From NCBI RefSeq assembly GCF_002869765.1, contig NZ_PNOR01000003.1:1-64000 (forward strand): DNA of 64,000 nucleotides. Reading direction: 5' to 3'. Numbering within the stretch: the stretch's first letter is position 1; every line of letters begins with the position of its first letter. A model generated the notes under the pieces. The model was not told the origin of the DNA, made no database searches, and saw only the letters and a list, made by a program, of their open reading frames with translations. Shown here piece after piece: positions 11,100 to 22,264 of this stretch. The position numbers and the translations under genes are program-made. The DNA is from Deinococcus planocerae. Its GTDB lineage: Bacteria > Deinococcota > Deinococci > Deinococcales > Deinococcaceae.

Positions 11100-11840
11100 T
11101 CAGGGGGTCAGGGCGCCCGGGGTGTTCAGGAGGGCCCGTTCCCAGACGGCGGCGAGTTTGCTGTACCCGCCCGCGTTGGGGTGAACCCCGTCGGCGAGGT
11201 CGGCGGGCGTGAGCGCCGCCCCCGCGTCCACGAAGGTGACCTTCTTGCCCTGATCGGCCCGGCTTTGCACGACGCCGGGCAGGGCCGCGTTGAACTGCTG
11301 GCCCCGGGCGTTGTGGGTGGCGTCGCGCATGGGCGGGATGGACGCGACCAGAATCCGGGCGTCCGGGCGGCGGGCCGTGATCTCGTCGAGCAGGGCGCCC
11401 AGCCGGGCCGGGGCGCCTCCCACGTCGTACCCCTGGATCATGTCGTTCGTGCCGGCCATCAGCAGCACCGTGCTGGGCTGGTGCCTGTCGAGCCAGCCGT
11501 CTACCTGTGCCGCGAGCTCGTCGATGCGCCAGCCGCTGCGGCCCTCGTGGTGCGGGTCTGCCAGCTCCGCGGGGCCGTTGCTGAGCGAGCCCACGAAATC
11601 GAGCCCGGGCACCTGCGCCGAGAGCTTCTCGAACAGCTCAATGCGGTACCCGCCCGGGATGTTGTACCCGTCGGTGATAGAGTCGCCCAGCGGCATGAGG
11701 TGCACGGCGCCCGCAGAGGGGGTCGGGGGAGCGGTGACGGCTGCCCCCGGCCCCCCGCACCCGCTGAGAAACAGACTGAGGGCCAACAAGGCTGAACCGG
11801 CGGCGGCCCGAGAAGACCGGCGCCCAAACGAAATCGGCAT
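11100..11840 (-). CDS. SGNH/GDSL-type hydrolase, lipoprotein
   Basis: The 246-aa protein has a lipoprotein signal with lipobox LSGC (Cys28), so it should be anchored outside the membrane. SGNH blocks follow: block I MPLGDSITDG with Ser54, a Gly in the VGSLSNG region, block III AGTND, and block V DGVHPNAGGY with the Asp-His pair. Such enzymes are esterases or carbohydrate deacetylases; the substrate is unknown. The ATG at 11840 is chosen because it precedes the signal and has AGGAG 6-7 nt upstream; a longer version from 11909 would bury the signal. Confidence 0.85.
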   Translation of the reverse strand: MPISFGRRSSRAAAGSALLALSLFLSGCGGPGAAVTAPPTPSAGAVHLMPLGDSITDGYNIPGGYRIELFEKLSAQVPGLDFVGSLSNGPAELADPHHEGRSGWRIDELAAQVDGWLDRHQPSTVLLMAGTNDMIQGYDVGGAPARLGALLDEITARRPDARILVASIPPMRDATHNARGQQFNAALPGVVQSRADQGKKVTFVDAGAALTPADLADGVHPNAGGYSKLAAVWERALLNTPGALTP

Positions 11841-12195
11841 GGGAACGCTCCTGTGGGGTGAATGAACCTCCCACCGGGACGCTGCCCCGGCGGTCGAGGA
11901 CCGAATCACGTTGAACGACTCAACGCGTGGACATTAACCCGCCCCCCCTTGAGATGCAATGTTTTGCGCAACTGACCGCATTCCCACCTTTGCCGCGTGC
12001 CTCCACGGTGCTCGGAGGCAGAGCAGAAGAGCGCCTCTGACAGGACGCTTTCCTAAGCTCTTCGGTAGAGTTGGGCTGTCTAGACGAAAGCGCCATGTGT
12101 CGGTCCGCCCGAACAGGGACTTCCGGGGGTGAGCCAGTTCACGTGGGCTGGTCGCCCGCTTCCGGCGCGGAAGTGGGACGGGGGGGAGGCGTGGC
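11841..12195. other. divergent intergenic region before mraZ
   Basis: No gene is seen. It holds a palindrome CGTTGA-N5-TCAACG (11909-11925) upstream of the SGNH gene, a possible operator, and a stem TGCCTCC/GGAGGCA (about 11999-12021) whose role is unclear. Confidence 0.4.
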
Positions 12196-12240
12196 TGGAA
12201 AGTGCGGGGGAATTGTGGGAATTGGTGGTAATTCGTGGGT
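12196..12240 (+). promoter_or_regulatory. MraZ operator: five TGGGN-type boxes with 10-bp period
   Basis: MraZ is known to bind direct TGGGN repeats spaced by 5 nt upstream of its own operon. Here the boxes are TGGAA (12196), GGGGG (12206), TGGGA (12216), TGGTA (12226) and TGGGT (12236), each exactly 10 bp apart. The last two overlap the -35 region, so MraZ binding should block RNA polymerase. Confidence 0.8.
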
Positions 12241-12248
12241 GAGGCTGT

Positions 12249-12254
12249 TACACT
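12249..12254 (+). promoter_or_regulatory. -10 box of the mraZ operon promoter
   Basis: TACACT lies 17 bp downstream of a -35-like TGGTAA (12226-12231) that is itself inside the MraZ boxes. It implies a leader of about 100 nt before mraZ. Confidence 0.6.
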
Positions 12255-12358
12255 CCGCGCACAGCCCAGAAATTGCGTCCACAGCGCGGGAATGGGCTGT
12301 CACACCTGTGAAGTTTCCGGCGCGGGCCGGTGGGTCGCGGGTGGGAACCGAGGAGACT

Positions 12359-14041
<1,683 letters not shown>

Positions 14042-14051
<10 letters not shown>

Positions 14052-15397
14052 AGATCCGCTCCCGCTCCCGCCTGATGCAGCTCATCGCGCTGGTGATGTT
14101 CCTGACCCTCGTGTGGGCCTACGCGCAGCTCGAATGGGGTGTTCCGCAGGGGGTGAAAAAGACCGCCGTGCAGTCGCGCGGCACGATCACCGCCTCCGAC
14201 GGCTCCGTCCTCGCCCGCAGCGTGAACGGCAAGCGCGTGTACCCCCAGGGCAAGCTCGCCGGGCAGGTCGTCGGGATGCTGGGCACCACCGAAGGGCTCG
14301 AGGGGCTGGAGTACGCCTACAACCGCCGTCTGGCGGCGGGCGAGGACTTGCGGCTCACCCTCGACCCCGGCATTCAGGCCGCCGCCGAGACGGCGCTGGC
14401 GACCGCCATTCCCAAGCACCAGGCCGAGTACGGCTCGGTGGTCGTGCTCGAAACCCGCACGGGCCGGGTGCTCGCCGCCGCGAGCTACCCCTCCTTCGAC
14501 CCCAACCGCTGGCGCGAGTACAGCGGGGACGACCGCCGCAACCGCCCCTTTCTCGACGTGTACGAGCCGGGCTCAACGATCAAGGGGCTGATCGTGGCCG
14601 CCGCCCTGAACGAGGGCCTGACCACCCCGAACACGAAGTACGAGACGCCCATGCACCGCTTCGTGGGGGGCCGCTGGGGCAGCACGATCCGCGACGCCGT
14701 GGATCACCCGGGGGAGCTGACGACCCGGCAGGTGCTGCGCTACAGCAGCAACGTGGGCATGAGCCACATCGTCGAGCGTTTTCCCGCGGGGAAGATGCGC
14801 GCCTACCTGGGCCGCTACGGCTTCGGGACGGACGTGAGCATTCCCACCGTCATGACGAGCACGGGCAGGCTCCAGCCCCTGCGCAAGTGGGACGACCTCG
14901 TGCGCGCCACGAACGCCTTCGGGCAGGGCATGAGCGGCACCACCCTGCAACTCGCCGCCGCCTACAACGCGGTCGCCAACGACGGCCTGTACGTCTCGCC
15001 CCGGCTGGTCGAGGGCGAGCCCGCAGGCGAGCGCCGCGAGGTCCTGCGCCCCGGGACCGCCCGCACCACCCGCGCCATGCTCCAGTCCGTCATCGAGGAG
15101 GGCATTCCCCACCAGGCGGGCCTCAAGGGCTACGCGCTCGCGGGCAAGACGGGCACCGCCCAGGTCTCGGAGGGCGCCAAGGGGTACGCCGCCGACATCT
15201 ACGACAGCGTGTTCGCCGGGTTCCTCCCCGCCGACGCCCCCCGCGTCACCGTCGCCGTCATGGTCCACGGCGCCCGCCTCGACTACCACGGCTCCCAGCT
15301 CGCCGCGCCCATCTACCGCGAGGTCGCCTCCGAGGTCCTCTCGCGCTGGGCCGCCGCCCCTCGCCCCACCCCGAAAAAGCCCGAGGATCAGAATTGA
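14042..15397 (+). CDS. ftsI: peptidoglycan transpeptidase FtsI (class B PBP)
   Basis: The 451-aa protein has one N-terminal membrane helix (about 14-32), a short pedestal and a complete transpeptidase domain: STIK with Ser178 and Lys181, SSN at 235-237, KTGT at 369-372. It crosslinks septal peptidoglycan. In E. coli FtsI the catalytic Ser is residue 307, so the N-terminal dimerisation/pedestal region is about 130 residues shorter here. There is no PASTA domain. The ATG overlaps the previous stop by 10 nt. No mur genes follow, so the cluster ends here. Confidence 0.93.
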
Positions 15398-15814
15398 GAG
15401 CGGCGTGAGCGACATCTCATGCTTGGCCTCTGTTTCTGCCATGGGAACATGGTCAGGCTGATTCACCTAAGGCAAGAGAGGTTATGAAAGGACCTCTCCT
15501 CCGCTTCTGGCGGCTCCAACAGGGCGAGGGATGGGTCAATTCTTCCTCTACAGCGTCTTGTTGAATGAGAGAATGAGTGAGGACATTAGAACTCGGCTCA
15601 TCTATGCGACGCCGCCCAGATCGCCGGAACTTATGTTCCCGATGTCGATCTTCCTTGAGAGGGGCACGCTTTGTGAGAAGATTGATCAACTCCACACACA
15701 AAGTGCTTAGAAACCCCTCTTAATCTTGGGCGAACGAGACGCGGCCCGAGGGGCCGGGATTCAACTCAATCGACTATGACCGGACGTGCCGGGACGGGCG
15801 TTCGCAGGAGTTTC
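15398..15814. other. gene-free gap with lower GC
   Basis: No gene is supported in about 400 bp. Part of it (roughly 15400-15720) has visibly lower GC than the rest of the window. A short stem GAGAGGT/ACCTCTC (15476-15482 with 15492-15498) could end the ftsI transcript. It may be a decayed insertion. Confidence 0.45.
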
Positions 15815-16507
15815 ATGCCTTCACAGTTCAAGCGCTGGATGCCCGTCGTCCTGCTCAGCGTGTTCGGCGCCGCGAGTGCCGCCCCCGCCCTTCCTGCCGC
15901 CTCTTTCGCCGAGGCGGCGGTGCGTGACGCCCTCGCGCCTGCCGCTCCCGTGGCCCAGCCCAGGGTGCAGGCCCCAACCGCGCGGGTGGCGGTTCCCGCC
16001 CCGGTGCAGAGCGCCCGCCCACAGGCGACGCGCCCGCAGCCCACGCCCGCCCAGGTTCGGGAGGCCGAGATCAGCCGGGCCCGGACCCAGGCCGCGCAAC
16101 AGGCGGCCCAAGCGGCGCAGGCCCGCGCCCGCGCTATTCAGGCCGCCGAAGCCAGGATCGCCCAGAACACGAGGCGCACGGGCCGCAGCGTGATCGCGCG
16201 GGCCACGGCGTACAACAGCACTCCCGGCCAGACGGACAGCACGCCCTTCATCACCGCAACGGGGACCCGGGTGCGCAGCGGCGTGGTGGCCCTCAGCCGC
16301 GACCTGCTGCGCGTGTTTCCCTACGGCAGCAAGGTCACCGTGGAAGACCTCAGCGGGAGGACGGGCAGCCTGTTGCGCGGTCAGGTCTTCAGCGTGGAGG
16401 ACACGATGGCCGCCCGCAAGACGAACAGCATCGACATCTGGATGGCGAGCCGCAGCCAGGCGATCCGCTTCGGCGCCCGCCAGGTGCGCATCACCGCCGT
16501 GCGCTGA
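15815..16507 (+). CDS. secreted 3D-domain (MltA-like barrel) protein
   Basis: The 230-aa protein has a signal peptide (about 1-22, VVLLSVFGAASA), an Ala/Gln/Arg-rich spacer (about 60-125) and a C-terminal 3D domain: ATAYNSTPGQTDSTPFITATG, ALSRDLLRVFPYGSKV and FSVEDTMAARKTNSIDIWM with the characteristic Asp residues. The domain is shared with MltA-type lytic transglycosylases and resuscitation factors, so a role in cell-wall turnover is likely. The ATG at 15815 has GCAGGAG just upstream. Confidence 0.85.
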   Translation: MPSQFKRWMPVVLLSVFGAASAAPALPAASFAEAAVRDALAPAAPVAQPRVQAPTARVAVPAPVQSARPQATRPQPTPAQVREAEISRARTQAAQQAAQAAQARARAIQAAEARIAQNTRRTGRSVIARATAYNSTPGQTDSTPFITATGTRVRSGVVALSRDLLRVFPYGSKVTVEDLSGRTGSLLRGQVFSVEDTMAARKTNSIDIWMASRSQAIRFGARQVRITAVR

Positions 16508-16528
16508 GCGCGGAAACAGTTCGAGAAC

Positions 16529-16572
16529 AGGAGCGTGGGCGGCCCAGGGGGCTCGGCCCACGGCTCCTTTTT
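16529..16572 (+). terminator. rho-independent terminator after the 3D protein
   Basis: Arms AGGAGCGTGGGC (16529-16540) and GCCCACGGCTCCT (16556-16568) form a long stem with a single bulge, followed by TTTT. Confidence 0.85.
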
Positions 16573-16708
16573 GGAGACTGGAGCGCTTGAGGACAGTGAG
16601 CGGCAAAGGTGAGGGTCCTTGCCGCCTTGAAATTTTTTGCAAAACGCCCTCCAACCCGGTGCCGCGTCCCCCGGGCGCTCCGGGCCCCTCTGTTATCCTC
16701 CCCGGAAC

Positions 16709-17881
16709 GTGGCCCGCACTCCTCCCGACCTCGCCTGGACCCTCGCCCGCGCGCACCTCGCCCGGCGGCGCACCCAGAACGTCCTCACGGTGCTGGGGAT
16801 CGCCGTCGGCGTGATGGTGCTCATCGCCGCACTCAGTCTGACGAACGGCTTCACCCGGGCCCTGGTGGACGCGACCCTGCGGGCGAGCCCCCACCTCAGT
16901 GTCACGGCCTTCGTGCCCACCCCGCGCGACCCGGCGCTGGAGGCCGAGATGCGCGCCGACCCCCGGGTGCAGGCCTTCGTGCCCTTTCTCGGCGACAAGG
17001 GTTTGCTCACCCGCCCGGCGAGCGCGGGCCGGGGCGCGGGCGTGGACTTCACCACCCTCTTCGGCGTGACGCCCGACGCGGCGCGGGTGCTGCAACTCAA
17101 CCCGGAAGAGGGTGCCCTGTTGCGCGGCCTGGAGGGCGGCGAGGTGCTCCTCGGCTCGGCCCTCGCCCGCAGCGTGGGGGCCTTCACCGGGGACGAGGTG
17201 CGGCTGCTGAACAGCACCCAGCGCCGCGCGACGCTGCGCGTGAAGGGCGTCTTCACGACCGGGAACTACCTGATCGACTCCGGGTACGCCTTCACCAGCC
17301 TGGGGACCCTCCAGCGCCTGCAAGGCACCCGCAACGTGACGGGCTACCAGCTCCGGCTGCACGACCCGGACCTCGCCCCGGCGGTGGGGAGCGAGCTGAC
17401 CCGCACCCGGGCCTACACCCCGATTCCCTGGCAGAGCCTCTACGGCACGCTGCTCGACCAGCTCGCCCTCCAGAAGCGGGTGATCGGCTTTGTGGTGTTC
17501 CTGATCGTGATCGTGGCGGCTTTCGGGATCGCCAACGTGCTCACCCTCGCGGTGTTCGAGAAGACGCAGGAGATCGCCATCCTGCGCGCGATTGGCGCCA
17601 CGCGCGGGGTGATCACCCGCACCTTCCTGCTGGAGGGGGCGGCGCTCGGGCTGGGCGGCCTGCTGCTGGGCAATCTGCTGGGGCTCGCCATCAGCGCGTA
17701 TTTCACCGTGCGGCCCTTTCAGCTTCCGGGGGACCTCTATTTCATCACGGCGCTGCCCGTCGAGGTGCGGCTCACCGACCTGCTGTGGGTGAACGCGGTC
17801 GGCCTGGGGACCACCCTGCTCGCCGCCCTGATCCCGGCGCGGCGGGCGGCAAACGTGGAACCGGCGCGGATCATCCGGTGA
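16709..17881 (+). CDS. ABC transporter permease, FtsX/MacB-LolC type
   Basis: The 390-aa permease has the MacB layout: helix 1 at about 25-47, a long external MacB_PCD domain (about 50-260), then three helices (about 265-290, 318-345, 362-384) forming the FtsX domain, with the FEKTQEIAILRAIGATRG motif in the coupling region. These permeases are mechanotransmission machines for lipoproteins or export rather than true channels. No ATPase is adjacent; a LolD-type ATPase lies alone at 55611-56339. The GTG at 16709 begins the protein directly before the first helix; TATCCT is 9 nt upstream. Confidence 0.87.
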   Translation: MARTPPDLAWTLARAHLARRRTQNVLTVLGIAVGVMVLIAALSLTNGFTRALVDATLRASPHLSVTAFVPTPRDPALEAEMRADPRVQAFVPFLGDKGLLTRPASAGRGAGVDFTTLFGVTPDAARVLQLNPEEGALLRGLEGGEVLLGSALARSVGAFTGDEVRLLNSTQRRATLRVKGVFTTGNYLIDSGYAFTSLGTLQRLQGTRNVTGYQLRLHDPDLAPAVGSELTRTRAYTPIPWQSLYGTLLDQLALQKRVIGFVVFLIVIVAAFGIANVLTLAVFEKTQEIAILRAIGATRGVITRTFLLEGAALGLGGLLLGNLLGLAISAYFTVRPFQLPGDLYFITALPVEVRLTDLLWVNAVGLGTTLLAALIPARRAANVEPARIIR

Positions 17882-17960
17882 GGGCCGAAGGCGGAAGGCA
17901 GATGGCCAAAGGCGCCCCGGCTGGACCTTCCGCTTTTTGCCTTTCGCCTTCTGCGCTCTT
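17881..17960. repeat. heptad inverted repeat, GAAGGC family, copy 1
   Basis: The left arm is five 7-bp units with an AAGGC core (AGGGCCG, AAGGCGG, AAGGCAG, ATGGCCA, AAGGCGC from 17881). The right arm is the reverse-complement type (CCTTCCG, CTTTTTG, CCTTTCG, CCTTCTG, from 17926). It begins at the stop codon of the permease gene. Confidence 0.75.
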
Positions 17961-18142
17961 GGCGGGGAGTCTAATCCCGGCCTTTAACTTCGGCTGTCCG
18001 GAAACAGGGCCGGAGTGTGAAAAAAGCCGTGTCAGACGGGGGTCACCTTCCTGACGGTGGGCTGAATCCCTATTAACGTTCGGCCCCGGCCCGCTCATGG
18101 CCCGTCAAGTTGCTCCCCGTAGGCTTCTTGTCGGAGGTACCC

Positions 18143-19165
<1,023 letters not shown>

Positions 19166-19189
19166 ACTCCAACCGAGTCGCCTGGACCC

Positions 19190-19810
19190 TCACCCCCGCG
19201 GTGGGGGTTCTTGCCGTTCCGTCCCCGTCGGCCCGTGGGTGAGGAGGTCATGCAGCACGCGGGCCGTCATGCCCCAGATGTCGTGCCCGCGCCACGGGTA
19301 GCGGTAGAGGGGCACGCGCTCGCCGCCCGGGAGGGTGCGCCACTCGGTACCCAGGGGCAGGGCGCGCAGCTCACCCAGGGTGGGGGTGATGATCTGCGCG
19401 ACCTCGGCGGAGAGGGTGAGGCTTGGAGCGGCGGGAACGCGGGCGAGCACGGGCGTGACGTGAAAGCCGATGGGGGTGAACACATCGTCGAGTTCGCCGA
19501 GGACTGTGACCGCGGCGGGGTCGAGGCCCACCTCCTCCTGCGCCTCGCGCAGGGCGCCCCGTACCGGCGTCTCGCCCGGCTCCAGGCTGCCGCCCGGAAA
19601 GCTGATCTGCCCCCGGTGGGTCGGCAACTCCGCCGAGCGCACGGTGAGCAGCACGCGCGGGTCGGGCTCGCGGGTGAGCGCCACGAGCACGGCGGCGCGG
19701 CGGTACTCGGGCAGGTCGAGCGGGATGCGGGTGCGGCCCCCCACCCACACGGCCCACGGGTCGGCCTGCGCGGCGTCGAGCAGGTCGGGCGCCTCGCCGG
19801 GGAGCGTCAC
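19190..19810 (-). CDS. CoA pyrophosphatase (Nudix hydrolase, UPF0035 type)
   Basis: The 206-aa enzyme has a perfect Nudix box (G74 to L96: GSLEPGE, seven residues, REAQEEVGL) preceded by the UPF0035 marker [21 protein letters not shown] (about 54-74), which identifies CoA diphosphatases. It should split CoA into 3',5'-ADP and phosphopantetheine. The GTG start overlaps the stop of mazG (GTGA). The two genes form a nucleotide-pool housekeeping operon. Confidence 0.9.
   Translation of the reverse strand: MTLPGEAPDLLDAAQADPWAVWVGGRTRIPLDLPEYRRAAVLVALTREPDPRVLLTVRSAELPTHRGQISFPGGSLEPGETPVRGALREAQEEVGLDPAAVTVLGELDDVFTPIGFHVTPVLARVPAAPSLTLSAEVAQIITPTLGELRALPLGTEWRTLPGGERVPLYRYPWRGHDIWGMTARVLHDLLTHGPTGTERQEPPPRG
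19192..19208. terminator. short terminator between convergent genes
   Basis: ACCCCC and GGGGGT flank a 5-nt loop and are followed by TCTT. It lies at the Nudix 3' end and just after the PEGA gene, and may serve the plus strand. Confidence 0.5.
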
Positions 19811-20460
19811 TGCACCGCCTGCACGGTCTGCGCGGGCGCCTCGGGGTCGGGCAGCGCCGTGAGGATCCCGTGCGTCCGCTCACGCAGGGCCACCTCGGCG
19901 TCCACGCCCAGCCCCCGCGCCCAGGCGACGACCGCCGCGAGCACGTCCGCGACGCCCTCGCTGGAGTCGGGCGCCCCCTGCAAGGCGGCCTCGACCCCCT
20001 CGCGGCCTCCCTTCGCGCGCCCGGCGAGTTTCTGGGCCTGCGTCTCGCGGGCGAGCGCTCCTAGCGCGGCGGGCACCCGCTCGGCGGCGCTGCGGGGCCT
20101 GCCGCCGCGCTCGGCGGCCTTGATCGCCTGCCAGTTCGTGACCACCTCGTCGGCCCCCGAGACCTGCACCTCCCCGAAGACGTGCGGATGGCGCCGCACG
20201 AGCTTTTCGACGATCAGGCGCTCGACATCCGCGTACTCGAAGGTGCCCGCCTCCTCGGCGATGACGGAGTGGAAGGCCACCTGGAGGAGCACGTCCCCGA
20301 GTTCCCCGGCGAGCGCCTCGCCGCCCTCGGAGACGGCGTCCACCGCCTCGGCGGCCTCTTCCAGCAGGTAGGGGCGCAGGGACGCGTGGGTCTGTTCGCG
20401 GTCCCACGGGCAGCCGTCCGGGGCCCGCAGTCGTCGCAGCGTGTGCAGCAGGTCTTGCAT
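19807..20460 (-). CDS. mazG: nucleoside triphosphate pyrophosphohydrolase MazG
   Basis: The 217-aa protein has the MazG hallmarks [14 protein letters not shown] (about 15-28), the metal-binding EEAAE (34-38) and ELGDVLLQ (53-60). It hydrolyses (d)NTPs to monophosphates and limits damaged or non-canonical nucleotides. The second MazG repeat, seen in the 260-aa enterobacterial protein, is partly degenerate here (KAAERGGRP and beyond). TAGCAT (20466-20471) is 5 nt before the ATG. Confidence 0.9.
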   Translation of the reverse strand: MQDLLHTLRRLRAPDGCPWDREQTHASLRPYLLEEAAEAVDAVSEGGEALAGELGDVLLQVAFHSVIAEEAGTFEYADVERLIVEKLVRRHPHVFGEVQVSGADEVVTNWQAIKAAERGGRPRSAAERVPAALGALARETQAQKLAGRAKGGREGVEAALQGAPDSSEGVADVLAAVVAWARGLGVDAEVALRERTHGILTALPDPEAPAQTVQAVQ

Positions 20461-20578
20461 GAGCCATGCTAAGGCCCGGCACCGCGGCAGGACGGTGACG
20501 CCGATGGGACGGGTGGGAGGCGATCCCGCTCACGACCCCTTCATGGTGCGTCAGCCATAGTGTGCTGCACTGTTCGTC

Positions 20579-21070
20579 ATGACCTCGCCCGCCCGCCGCC
20601 AAGCCCGGACCACCCTCGCCCTCACCGCCCTGACGGGGCTGAGCGCCGCCCTCGCCGGGACCGCGCCCGCCCAGCCCGGCCCCGCCTGGAATGCCGCGAG
20701 GCTCAGCACCGCGACCTACGTGATTCTCGACCCGCGCATCGAGGGCAACCCCAATGTGCTCAACCCCGAGCAGCGCGCCGGAATCCTGGGGGCGATGCGG
20801 CGCGACACGGGGGGCGCGATCAAACGCCGTTACCCGGGGGCCACCGTCGCCGCCGACCCCGCCACGCCGGGGGCCGTCCGGGTCACGCCCGTCCTCGTCG
20901 CGCCGGGCGCCCTGGTGCCCTGGGCCAAGCTCAGCGCCCGCCTCGACTTCGACCTGCCGGGCGGCGAGCGCGTCAGCCTCAACGACTCCTTCGGCCTGCT
21001 GGTCCTCTGGCAGTACCAGGCCGAGGCCGCGAACTACGTCTACGGCGAGCTCGTCAAACGGCTCCCGTAG
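20579..21070 (+). CDS. hypothetical secreted protein
   Basis: The 163-aa product has a signal-peptide-like N-terminus (about 1-32, with LALTALTGLSAALAG and an APA cleavage site) and a 130-residue exported part that I do not recognise. The exported part has no cysteines, and looks like mixed alpha/beta. No SD site is visible; TAGTGT at 20558-20563 may be the -10. It stands alone between mazG (divergent) and a small membrane protein. Confidence 0.7.
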   Translation: MTSPARRQARTTLALTALTGLSAALAGTAPAQPGPAWNAARLSTATYVILDPRIEGNPNVLNPEQRAGILGAMRRDTGGAIKRRYPGATVAADPATPGAVRVTPVLVAPGALVPWAKLSARLDFDLPGGERVSLNDSFGLLVLWQYQAEAANYVYGELVKRLP

Positions 21071-21155
21071 CAGGACCCCGCCGATAGGCCGAACCGGATG
21101 ACGAATTTCTCACAAAACCCCGCTATCATTAAGAGATGATGTGCGGGGAACAGAG

Positions 21156-21392
21156 ATGAACAGGGCGGCTCACCTTCGGTACTGCGCCTTCGTGAGCGTA
21201 CGAAAACGCTTGTACTGGATCGTGCCTCTGGCCCTGCTGCTGGGCGTGATCGCCTTCGTGCTCGGCGGTGGGATGGAGCTGGCCCTCGTCACCTTCGGGC
21301 TGGCGCTGGTGATCTCCGTGCTGGCGGTGGCGCTCGACTCGGTGCGGCGCCACTCGGGCGACCCGGAGGCGCAGACCTTCCTCGGCTCCTGA
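21156..21392 (+). CDS. small membrane protein, two helices
   Basis: The 78-aa product has two hydrophobic segments (about 20-38 and 42-60) separated by a tight GGG turn, a basic N-terminus and a polar tail. I do not recognise the family. The ATG at 21156 has GGGGAAC upstream; GTG at 21141 is an alternative. A good -10 TATCAT is at 21124-21129. Confidence 0.6.
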   Translation: MNRAAHLRYCAFVSVRKRLYWIVPLALLLGVIAFVLGGGMELALVTFGLALVISVLAVALDSVRRHSGDPEAQTFLGS

Positions 21393-21396
21393 CGAC

Positions 21397-21437
21397 GGGG
21401 GCAGGCGCGGGGGTTGAGGGCCCCTTCACCTGCCCCC
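21397..21437 (+). terminator. terminator after the small membrane protein
   Basis: GGGGGCAGG (21397-21405) and CCTGCCCCC (21429-21437) pair perfectly, followed by TTGG. The loop is GC-rich and may fold further. Confidence 0.65.
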
Positions 21438-21469
21438 TTGGCCGTGTCCGGGCGTGTTAGCGTTCGCGG

Positions 21470-22189
<720 letters not shown>

Positions 22190-22212
22190 CGGGTTGAAGA
22201 CGGGCAAAGGGA

Positions 22213-22243
22213 AGGGGCCGCGCGAGGAGATCGGGCGGCCCCT
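22213..22243. terminator. bidirectional terminator, SDR / M16 peptidase
   Basis: AGGGGCCGC (22213-22221) and GCGGCCCCT (22235-22243) form a perfect 9-bp stem in the gap between two convergent genes. Confidence 0.75.
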
Positions 22244-22264
22244 CCGACTCGACCCCCCGGTGCC

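Noticed and set aside
15453..15701. Possible 82-codon gene on the minus strand
   Set aside because: The sequence has no protein-like pattern, no promoter or SD site, and lies in a low-GC gap.
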